A stretch of 64,000 bases of DNA, taken from the NCBI RefSeq assembly GCF_963576545.1, contig NC_083653.1, positions 18,689,639 to 18,753,638 of the forward strand. The letters run 5' to 3'. Below are positions 46,311-56,163 of this stretch, piece after piece. How positions within the stretch are numbered: the first letter of the stretch is position 1; each line of letters starts with the position of its first letter. The position numbers and the translations under genes were made by a program. The notes below the pieces were generated by a model. That model was not told the origin of the DNA. It searched no databases and saw only the letters and a program-made list of their open reading frames with translations. This DNA comes from Limanda limanda. Lineage: Eukaryota; Chordata; Actinopteri; Pleuronectiformes; Pleuronectidae.

Positions 46311-49080
46311 CTAATGCCATCTTTCGAGTGCCCCCTGCGACTCAGGGTGATAAGCACTCGAGATCCGATGTGATATCGAGAGGGATGTTAACACCTGTTC
46401 AAAAATACCCGAAAGGAAGTTGGTACCTTGATCGGTTTGCACGATCTTAGGAAGGCCGAAAGTAGAAAAGAACTTGATCAGGGCCCTTACTACTGACTGA
46501 GCTGTTATACTCCTAAGAGGGATAGCCTCTGGATACCGGGTAGCTACACACATGATTGTTAACAGGAACTGGTTACCGGATTTTGTTTTTGGCAGAGGAC
46601 CAACACAATCAACCAACACGTGCTCAAACGGTTCCCCTATAGCCGGGATCGGGTGAAGAGGTGCAGGCTTGATAACCTGATTAGGCTTCCCCGTGATCTG
46701 ACATACGTGGCACGTACGGCAAAACGAAGACACATCTCGCTTCAAACCTGGCCAGAAGAAATGTCGCAACACTCGGTCATAGGTTTTCGTAACACCTAGA
46801 TGACTAGACCAGAGATGTTCATGAGCCAGAGATAACACGGACTGTCTGTACTGTGTAGGCACAACAATCTGAAAAACATTACTCCACTCATTATCAAAAT
46901 CAGCGCAAGATTTCCATCTCCGCATCAGTAGATCATTTTCCATAAAATAATCAATTTCTTTATTTTTAGCGTTCTCTGGAGCAAGAGCCGCAGCAAAACA
47001 CTTTGCTAAAGTAACGTCCTCCTTCTGAGCAGCAATAAGACTACTTCGTACCATAGGCAACCTAGTTGTCTCTGTGGTGGAAGTATCGCCCTGAACCTTA
47101 AGCTGGACACTCGGCTCAGCAGTAGACTGAATAATCACAGATGGGGAAAGAGTCTGGCCAGACACCTCAGTAGCGAACAGGGTATCCGACAAATCAACTG
47201 CTTCACCCAGACTACGTGCTTGAGCACGGGTGACCACACACACAGGGAACACTTCAGGGAAGTCCTGAGCCAACACATCAGGCTGCAAAATCTCAGGTCT
47301 TTCTAGAACTTCTAAAACTGGCATAACTTTGCCACCAGCGATGTCATTCCCTAGCAGAAATGTGACGCCTCTAACGGGCAAAGACGGGCGCACGCCCACT
47401 TTAAACACTCCATTTGCTAGGTCACAGGATAAATGTATCTTATGGAGAGGCACAGACACAAAGCCCATTTCAATGCCTTGCACAAGCACACTGGAGCCAC
47501 TTAAAGTGTCATTGCAAAAAGGTAACACATCTGACAATATAAAAGACTGTGCTGCGCCAGTATCTCTTAATATGCGCACTGGACGCTGGTTCAACGCATT
47601 TGCACTAAGGGAAACCAGGCCGTCCAACACAAATGGTGTGTAACAGGGTTCCAGAGTATTGTCCTCCATCTCCTGGACTAGTGACACTGGACCCAACAAT
47701 GTTTGCACCAAACCAACCTCTTTTGGTCGTTTGCTTGGCTGTGACTGCTTGCGTTTTAACCTAAAACAGTCAGCCTTTATGTGACCTGTTTCGTGACAAT
47801 AGTAACACTCCCGTTCCTCGTTAGAGCGGAGAGGCAAGGGACGTGGCGGACTAGACTGCATTCTAGCCGAGGCAGAAGGAGTAAAAGACCTACTCTCATA
47901 TCGGGGAATCCCAAATGTTTGCTTGTGCGATAACACAAACTCATCAGCAAGCACCGCAGCTTGCCCTACTGTCCCAACCTTTTGCTCATTGAGATACGTT
48001 ACTATTCGATCAGGCAGACAATTCTTGAACTCTTCGATGAGAACCAATTGAGATAGGGTGTCAAAATCCGTCGCGTTGCTTGCCTTGCACCAGCGATTAA
48101 ACAAAGTCTCTTTCTCACGGGCGAACTCCACGAAAGTTTTACTTGACAATTTCTTAAATGTCCTGAACTTTTGTCTATACGCCTCCGGCACGAGTTCGTA
48201 TGCACGAAGCACAGCTGCCTTGATAGTGTCATATGACAAACTGTCTTCTAGAGAGAGGGAAGCTAAAATCTCCTGGGCTTTACCTGTGAGTTTACATTGA
48301 AGCATTATAGACCATACCTCTTTTGGCCATTGCAGGGAGGTAGCCACTCGCTCAAAGGCAGTAAAATATGAGTCTACTTCCGCCTCACGAAACTGAGGTA
48401 CTAGCACGATATTTCGGCTCACTTCAAAACCTCTCGCCGGCGCTGAGGATTCAGCAGATACGGACCGAGTTTGAGCTGAACTCGCAGCAGCAGCTTCTAT
48501 TTCTAGGCGCTTTAACTTCACCTCTTTATCTGCGGTTATTTCTATTCTGCGGTAATCCGCCTCTATTTCTAATCTGCGGCTATCCGCCTCTATTTCTAAT
48601 TCCATTTTACAAATAGCCAACTTGTGACTATACTCTGCTTCTTTCTCTTTCTCCTGCGCCTCCATCTGCAAGCGCGCTAAGCGTAGCCTATAGCGGGCAT
48701 CATCACTTGCTCTAGGTGAGGAAAATGGAGAGAGTCGGGGCACAGTTAGAGGAGGCTTACGCTCCAGATCAGAAGGAACTGACTCATCCTTACCCAGCCC
48801 TTCCCCATCTACCTCTTCCTCCCTGCTGTCCTTCTCTGAGTTAGAAGACAAGGATGAGGCTGGACTAGTGGGCGCACGAGTAGCGGCACTGCTGCCCGTA
48901 CCAAGCACTTAATTGTGAACCAACATACGTACGACCTCTTCTTTCAATTCAGCTTTAAGCTGATTTGGGGGGACTGAAAATTCAAAATGTGCCGCAATGG
49001 CATACAAATCTTTTTTTTTTTACAGAGATCTGTTCCACAGAAGGATCACTAAGAAAACACGCAAGATCAAACGTGTCCAT
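46311..49080 (-). pseudogene. Gmr1-like gag-protease-integrase frame with early lesions
   Basis: The likely gag start is ATG 49080. A frame break in the A-rich run at about 49012-49022 and a stop at about 48910 separate the first ~55 codons from an open stretch of 865 codons (48908-46311). That stretch has a charged coiled coil (repeated RRLEIEAD-type units), a SCAN-like capsid segment (EAYRQKFRTFKKLSSKTFVE to AVLADEFV), a CCHC zinc knuckle (CYYCHETGHIKADC), an aspartic protease motif (RDTGAAQSFIL) and integrase: the zinc-binding HHCC region (HEHLWSSHLGVTKTYDRVLR; CRTCHVC) and the DDE core (VDCVGPLP; QTDQGTNF; PESQGALERW). A stop interrupts it just after the catalytic Glu, 46311-46313. Confidence 0.88.
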
Positions 49081-49197
49081 GATGTTTCAACCAGCCTTCA
49101 CTCAAACCTTAACTAACCTAACCAAAAGTAACAGCCTACTTGACGTGTACACTGCACACCAACACTTAACAAACCTGTTGCTTAATTAGGATCAAAG

Positions 49198-49215
49198 ATC
49201 CCGGACGAGCCCCCA
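49198..49215 (-). other. Primer binding site, tRNA-Pro
   Basis: On the plus strand these 18 bases, atcccggacgagccccca, equal the 3' end of vertebrate tRNA-Pro, so on the element's coding strand they form a full 18-base primer site, five bases inside the 5' LTR. Confidence 0.88.
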
Positions 49216-49220
49216 ATTTA

Positions 49221-49976
49221 TGTTACGCCCTCTGGTGGCTCGTAGCTGGACATAACATAAATGCAACAGGTCTGAATAAGTGAGGGTGCAATCACACAAA
49301 ACACAAGACCAGATATAAGATAAAGACAGTATTTATTTAGACAAAGCAACACAGGGATCAACAAGGACTAACAGTGGCACCAAAGAAAAAGAACACAAAG
49401 AAATCCCCCCCCCCTTTACAGGTGCTTAGCACCCAAAAGTACAGCGGGTGGTGCTCACTCTAACCTGAGGTTTTAACAAACAGTAAACCTACGTGAGTGT
49501 GATATGTAAACCCCGGAGTATCTTACCTGTCCTTGTAGTCCCTGTGCGCACAACAAACAAAGTCAACAAAGACAAAAGTCAAAACAAAAGTAGGCTGCTA
49601 CAACTTAAACAAATACTGGTAAAGACTAACTCAAGACACCAGTCAACATCAGGACCAAACAAAACAATCAGCGCTCTGACACAGCTCACCACAAAAGTCT
49701 CCTCTCGCCAACAAAACAAACACAGGACTATTTAAAGGGGAAGGGTTGACGAGAGATCTGTCACAGGTGGGGTGATTGGAAGATTGGATGCAGGTGAGAT
49801 GAGCGGCCATGATGCTTCTTCTTCTGGCCACTTCACTGGCACGTCCTGCCCGAGAGCTCCCCCTTCCAGTCACTGGAGGCAACACCAGTCTATAAGGATG
49901 TGGGAACAAAACAACAACACAAGACAGAACACAACACATGTATACATACAGGACATACAGAACACTGTCCGTAACA
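49221..49976 (-). repeat. 5' LTR of the Gmr1-like element
   Basis: 756 bases and about 99.5% identical to 43922-44677. Followed on the plus strand by the second GGTAC target copy at 49977-49981. Confidence 0.95.
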
Positions 49977-49981
49977 GGTAC

Positions 49982-51677
49982 TATTAATTGAATTGTCAAC
50001 GGAACGGAGCTTTTATTCTGAAATCTACTCTGACCCGCTGTTACCGTAATACCTGGTGTGTACACGTAACACTAAACAATGTGAGCTTGACAGTGTAAAT
50101 ACATGTGCTCGCTACACTCAGTCCTACCTGACCTGCAATCGACTCTGACAAACAGAGGAATTTCGCAACTTGGCCCTCTTCCTCTTTCACACACTCGTTT
50201 ATCCTCCACTTACAGTTCCTGCTCAAACTCTGGCGACATCCACCCCTTTCCAACTGTCTGACCATTTCTAAATCCCTGCTAACCCTAACCCTAACCTGCT
50301 TACTACCTCTAATATCACTGCTAAACACAACATGTAGTACTTCTACCCAGTGGTGAGAGGCAAACGACTACTTTTACGGTGCTTTAAATGCCCATTTAAT
50401 AATATTGTATATGATATATATCAAGAATGATGGTTGTGTGGCTCCTTGTGTTGCCTCTTAGATGATATATTATTTTCACACAGCTACATCTCATGGATAT
50501 ATGTAGATATACATTTATGTATAATACCAATTGTAAAATTAAATGAACTTATTGTTAAATATCTGCACAATACATCTTCTATATGATATGATATGATATG
50601 ACCACGTATGTTATTGATGAATATTTAAATAATATAGTCAAGTTGAGCAGCTCTATACCTCCTGAGCCACAGCCGCCCAGTGTGCTACACTTTTTTAATT
50701 AATTAGGAGCTGTATTTCAGTGCAGTGCATTGTCTTCTTTGTTTTAGTGTTTCTATTTTTCTACTACTTTATACATCTACAGTACTCCAGAAAAATTATC
50801 TGCTACACGTATTTAACAACCAACAGAGTAATATTTTACATTAAAAAATCATCAGTATTCCATTGTGTCCATAAGAAATATACATTCATATCTCTATCAC
50901 TGTTTTTGTGTTGTTCCTACTCCTTTAGAGAAGTCATGACCACCTGGACTTAACTTGTAGGCACCAAAAAAACATTTGGGCAAACTTTTGGGTAAGCGTA
51001 TATCTATGATAGGGAATTGCAGAATAAGAACTTTTCTTCTTTGATTAATTAAGTGTTGTTAATATACTTTTATCACTTCTAAACTTTATAAGAAACCACT
51101 TCTTGTAGTGGAATAGGCTAAGTTTTTCATATATGTGCATTGGAACTGTCATATACAATACATTTTCACTTATCCCTGTCTATTTATGACCTCGGGCCTG
51201 CTGTGAGTTATAAGTGCAATGTGTGCTGAAGTCATGAGTTTCATGTGGTTCATCATTGTGAAGGATTGTGTATATGTACCATTGATCTTTTAAAACGTAA
51301 GTAATAATATATAAAACCCATTTTGCAGCCGTGTCTCTGCCCTGGTGACCTGTAACTCCAATGTTTGTCCACATGGTGGGGCACTCCGTCTGTGTCTGAA
51401 GGGACAGAGACAATAAAAAGAGAAACAGACTTTTCCTTCATTCACATTTTTCAAATTTTATAGTTTCAGCACAAACTTAAAAAACAAACAAAACTCTATG
51501 TATTTATTATTACAATGATTATGTTCTGTGTGGGTTGAATTGAAGATGTCTTCAGGGCAGTGGATGCTTACTAAAAAAAGTTTAGAGTTTGTGGAGAAAT
51601 ATTTGTTCTTGTGAGTTTAAAGTGACTTTTTGCTCCAATGACATAACAACATCCCTGTCCTCCATATCTTTTATCAT
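49982..51677. other. AT-rich spacer without recognised gene
   Basis: Probably starts with the displaced end of dispersed repeat copy C. It also holds three CTAACC-type telomere-like units near 50278-50298, a short (ATATG)n run near 50580-50600 and AT-rich DNA. I see no gene. Confidence 0.6.
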
Positions 51678-51868
<191 letters not shown>

Positions 51869-51874
51869 GTGTTT

Positions 51875-53500
51875 TTAAGCGTAACTGGTTAGTTGACGTA
51901 AACCGTGCGCCTCATCCTCGCGCCCCCGGAGCGCACTGGCGCTGTCACTCTTCCCTCTGCGGTTCAGGATGTGATGCGCCAGAAAAACCAGCGACACGAT
52001 AAAAAAGACAGTACACAGTATTATCCCAACGAAAGCCCCCACTGACACCCCCGATGGTCGACTCGTCGGGTCGGGGTAGGGTATATACGACGATGTAAAT
52101 GGAGCTGAGGTCTCTGCTTCACCTGTGAAATCTTCAATTTCTACGCAATTGAACCCGTGCTGCAGCTCATATCCTCGCTGGCACGAGCACACGTAGCCGC
52201 CGAATTTGTTTTCACAGCGTTGATCACAAAACTGAAGCTCACACTCGTCCATGTCAATGCAAACGGTCACGCCCTCTATCTCCTCCGAGATGTACCCCAG
52301 GGGGCAGTAGCAGATGAGCGCGTCATTCGGGTCGCACTCCGCCGCGCACCGCTCCATCCCGCAGTGGAGCCGACACTTGACCGGGGCCGTCGGATCCACT
52401 TCATATCCATCGTAACACGAGCACAAGAAGCTGCCAGGAGTGTTCTTGCACGCATGCTCGCAAGGGGCGGACGCGCACTCGTCCTGGTCCACGCACAGCC
52501 CGCCGGTCATCGTGTATCCAGCCTGGCAGACGCACTGGAACCCACCCAGGGTGTTGACGCACATGAAGTTTTCTACGGGACACTGGCGCGGGTCCGTGCA
52601 GTCATCCAGGTCCACGCACGACCTGCCGTCCGCAGCCAGTTTGAAGCCGTGGTCGCACAAGCACGCGTAGGAATCCAGGGTCGGGTAACAGGCGTGCGCG
52701 CAGCCCAGGGCCTGGCACGGGTCTGCTATGCCCACTTCGCATGTGATTTTATTTGCAGGGTTGACGCTTTGTCCCTGGGGACAGTAACACGCGGGGACCT
52801 GGTTCGGGTCCGTTGCGCATTTGTGCTCACACCCGCCCTCGCTGATCTCGCAGCTCCAGGGCGCCTGCAGCCACTTCTCCGAGAAGCAGAGGTATTTCAT
52901 CTCGGATGGCATGCGGGTGGCGGTGCTTCCAGGGGGCACAGACACCCAATCCTCGCCCCAGAACCCCATGGGGTTACTGTAGACCACCGACTCGCCCTGT
53001 GCAAGCTCCAGACCAGTGCACGGGTTAATGAAGTCGACCTCACAGAGGAACCCGGCCGCCTGCTCGCCACATGGCTCCTGGACCCATGGAAAGTTGCCCG
53101 CTCTGGAAACTGAGACGCAGCGAGGAGAAGAGCAGCTGGTGTCAAAGCCCGGCGCCCAGTTGAAGAAGTCGCTCTGGCTGTCCTTGGTCACCCACTGGAA
53201 GCCCCTCAGATCGGGACCAACCTCAGGACAGCCGCTGCTTAAATGCAAACCGATCCAGAACCGCCCAGTCGAATTCCCCAACAAGATAAAAAGAACATCA
53301 TGTGATACAGATGAGCGCACTGTCATTAAGTGCCCACCGTTAGATCTACATTGTCTCTGCGCTGTCGGGAAATCGCTGGATTCTTGAGCCACCGTGAAAC
53401 ACTTGGTCCCAATACAGTATCCGTTATTCTGCTCTATCCCGCCGGTTCTTCCCAACAGGAAAACCAACAAGGCAGCAAACAGTCCCGTTACATCCCTCAT
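51875..53500 (-). CDS. thbd: Thrombomodulin, single-exon, copy 1
   Basis: 541 residues from ATG 53500 in one exon; THBD is intronless in vertebrates. Signal peptide 1-21 (GLFAALLVFLLG). C-type lectin-like domain at about 28-168, including GHLMTVRSSVSHDVLFILLG and FWIGLHLSSGC then GFQWVT, close to mammalian thrombomodulin. Six EGF modules at about 222-455, several with calcium-binding starts (DLDDC, DQDEC, DMDEC) and an EGF5-type unit CDPNDALICYCPLGYI. Short Ser/Thr region, TM at about 485-512 (GAFVGIILCTVFFIVSLVFL) and a 29-residue tail. Thrombomodulin on endothelium binds thrombin through EGF5-6 and redirects it to activate protein C with EGF4. CD93 is the close alternative, but the lectin and EGF5 sequences favour thrombomodulin. 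A paralogue lies 2.7 kb upstream, same strand. Confidence 0.88.
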   Translation of the reverse strand: MRDVTGLFAALLVFLLGRTGGIEQNNGYCIGTKCFTVAQESSDFPTAQRQCRSNGGHLMTVRSSVSHDVLFILLGNSTGRFWIGLHLSSGCPEVGPDLRGFQWVTKDSQSDFFNWAPGFDTSCSSPRCVSVSRAGNFPWVQEPCGEQAAGFLCEVDFINPCTGLELAQGESVVYSNPMGFWGEDWVSVPPGSTATRMPSEMKYLCFSEKWLQAPWSCEISEGGCEHKCATDPNQVPACYCPQGQSVNPANKITCEVGIADPCQALGCAHACYPTLDSYACLCDHGFKLAADGRSCVDLDDCTDPRQCPVENFMCVNTLGGFQCVCQAGYTMTGGLCVDQDECASAPCEHACKNTPGSFLCSCYDGYEVDPTAPVKCRLHCGMERCAAECDPNDALICYCPLGYISEEIEGVTVCIDMDECELQFCDQRCENKFGGYVCSCQRGYELQHGFNCVEIEDFTGEAETSAPFTSSYIPYPDPTSRPSGVSVGAFVGIILCTVFFIVSLVFLAHHILNRRGKSDSASALRGREDEAHGLRQLTSYA

Positions 53501-53587
53501 GTTTCAACCTCTGCTGTTGTTGGAGCTGTGGCGCGGTCCAGCGGTCCTGGACGAGACGGGTTTGTTGGGCAAAGTGTTTAGCTCGCA

Positions 53588-53593
53588 TTTATA
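53588..53593 (-). promoter_or_regulatory. TATA box of thrombomodulin copy 1
   Basis: TATAAA on the minus strand, 88 bases before the start codon, in a GC-richer promoter region. The paralogue has the same arrangement. Confidence 0.6.
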
Positions 53594-53600
53594 AACCAGC

Positions 53601-56163
53601 CCCTGCTCCACACCAGTGCCGGCGGAGGAAGGAAGTCCCTCTTAATCAGCCTGCCGGGCCACTCACTGTCTCTTCAAACTTTCTCCTCTGCACGGCGGAC
53701 CACATCCCCAATTACTCACGGCTTTTACGCACGTACACGTAACCAGGACGCACGCACGCAAGAGGGGCATCTACACCAACGCCCCCTTCTCTTTTTACAG
53801 TTTGGCCCCTCCCAACTCCCCTCAACACAGAGAATGTCGGTTTGAGTTTAGTTGTGTTGTTTTTTTGTTGAAAAGAGTTGACGTCATGAAACTTTTTCCG
53901 TGCACTTTTTCACTAGTTTGAAAGCAATTATATCGAAAATAGGCAGTGCAAGGAGCTGTAATCTATTGGACAAGATATAAGGAGAGAAGATGAACAGAGA
54001 TAATTAAACAGAGGGGGAAAAGTAGTAAGGGTCAGAAGTTGAGATTCTGGTTTGTTTATTTCTATACCCAGAGTAAGAGATTAGTTTCTGCCAAGCTTAT
54101 TCTTCCCCCTACTCTTATTTTCTTTTGTAAGTATTCCTTCAGGACCGTGGCTCCCACTTATACACTTATATTTGCTATCATCAGGGGGGATGCCCCCCCA
54201 CACAGATAGTGAAGTCAACATATTAGTGTACTTAAGACTATAGTTTCCTGTAAACGTTTTCAGCAGCAATGTGATATGGATGTTGTCATCCATCTACAAG
54301 CCACAATATTCAAAAATAAACTCTTTATCAGTAAATTCAGATCATTATGAGTGGACATTGTGTAAATCATGTGAAGGAAAAAACTGTACAGGTGAAAAAG
54401 TCCATTTGCATTGCTTTGCATCTTTAAAAAAATATTTTGTGACTGGACGATATTGGGATTTGACTGGGTCACACTTCAGCAACTGTTAAGCTGCTCCTAT
54501 TTAGGCAGCCACAACAATAAAAACCACTTTTTTTCTTCTCCTGACGGGCAGCTCAGCCAAAGAGTGCAGCTTTTGCCTTTGCACGCATAAGGTTACAATG
54601 TTGGCCATGAGTCTTAGTCAGCTAAATGGAGCCAGTAGAACAGTAAACAATTTAATAAACAGCAGCTTTTTGTATGTTGAATCTGCAGGGAGAGGTCAAC
54701 AGAAGCCAACGGAGGAAAATTAACTGAAACAAAAACTAGAAAGATATCTTTTGGGTGTGGGAAAAAGGAAAAACTAAATAATTCAATGAATAAAAGAATG
54801 AATAAATACCTCCCCTCCGACTATCACCCAGACAAAAACAAAACCCCTGATCCAGGAGAATAATCAGAATACAACCTTTAGCTGCAATGTTTTTTTTTAT
54901 TTACAGTATCATTGAATAAAAAATATTTAAAACATCTTGCAGTTAGCCTGTTATACAGACAAAGAGACTGGGTGCATCAGTAGGAGCATGTGTGTTTTCT
55001 GTTACATATATAGACGTTAGCAGCACAGTTTTACATTCGTGTTTAGCAGATCCGTCAGCAGCAGCCGGGTACACAGTGAATAACATACAGCTTCATGCTG
55101 AAGTACAGCTTGTGCAGAACCTCTGCATCATCAGTGTGATAGATTTGCACAGTAGACTTATTCAACCACTCAGGATACAGTTCTTACAGGTCATTCCTCA
55201 TTAATTATGTGTTTTTTGGGGGGATTAAAATGAGGTATTTTCACAAGTCATGACATGAAGAATCACAGTCTAATCTTCCCTTAACATATCTGAAACAGAA
55301 TTTGGGAATTTCAAATATATTCTACTTTTCTATTTCTCTTTGTGTAATATGATGATGAGATGGAACCCAGCCATTGGTTTCTAGATCTTGATGGCAGTTA
55401 TTTTAATGATGAAAATGCCAGAATGTGAATTAACCACAGGGCAAGAGGCTGTTTTGATAAAAACCTCAAGGCCGGCTGCCATGCATGCTTCACAACCAGA
55501 TCCCATGGAAACCAGTTAACACTATTACAACTAAAAGTGATGGTCCAATGTCAGTGCTAACTATTGAGAGATTTTCTTCTTCTTTTTGGCTTTTTTTTAT
55601 TGATAAAACGTCCAGTGTGACCTTATAAAAAGATAAAATACAGTGTAACAGCTGATATGTGTAATAACACATTAAATGAAAAGTAAAAATGTCGAGCAAA
55701 GACGAAGGCACATTTTGTGCTATAAAGAATTATATTTAAAAAGCTTTTATTCTGCTATATATATCAGCAAATATCTGTACTTTCTTATCTAATAAAATTT
55801 AAGGAGCTTATTGTGTTATGAGTGTGGTACTTTTACTTTTGAGTGCATTTAAAATGTTTAAACTGACCCCTCTTACTTTTTAGTACCATTACTTGACACT
55901 GTTGTAACAGCATCTTGTTTTATATTGCTCTGACTGCAGGAAATCCAAAACCGTTCCATTTTAGTAATATAATATATGAACTGTTATAACCATTAAGCTA
56001 ATTAACAGCCAATTCCACATAGAAATCTGTTACATATCCAGGAAGCATGAAGCTGTTTCTCCTTAAAGTCTTATTTGACCTCATCCATCGCTGCTGTAAG
56101 AGATTCTTGTGACCGCTTTCTGGATAAGTGTGAAAACTTAAAGTCCCATATGCCCACTCCAGA
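53601..56163. other. Spacer between the two thrombomodulin genes
   Basis: GC-rich promoter of copy 1 up to about 53830, then AT-rich DNA with no recognisable gene. The 3' UTR of copy 2 must lie in its right-hand part; no obvious repeat family was recognised. Confidence 0.55.

Larger units (their letters stand above)
43922..49976 (-). mobile_element. Ty3/gypsy LTR retrotransposon, Gmr1-like (integrase before RT), defective
   Basis: A 6055-bp element with two 756-bp LTRs beginning TGTTACG and ending CGTAACA, flanked by the 5-bp duplication GGTAC (43917-43921 and 49977-49981). It is coded on the minus strand: 5' LTR at 49221-49976, primer site complementary to tRNA-Pro, gag, aspartic protease, integrase, partial reverse transcriptase, RNase H, polypurine tract, 3' LTR. 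Integrase lying upstream of RT is the Ty1/copia order and within Ty3/gypsy marks the deuterostome Gmr1-like group, first described from Atlantic cod. The LTRs differ at four positions by my comparison, so insertion was recent, yet gag and pol contain stops, frame changes and a large RT deletion; it cannot move by itself. Confidence 0.92.

Noticed and set aside
49198..49215. Possible tRNA-Pro gene
   Set aside because: Only the 3' 18 bases match and no cloverleaf can be drawn; it is the primer site of the retroelement.
50278..50298. Interstitial telomere (CTAACC-like units)
   Set aside because: Only about three units, too short to mean a chromosome fusion point.
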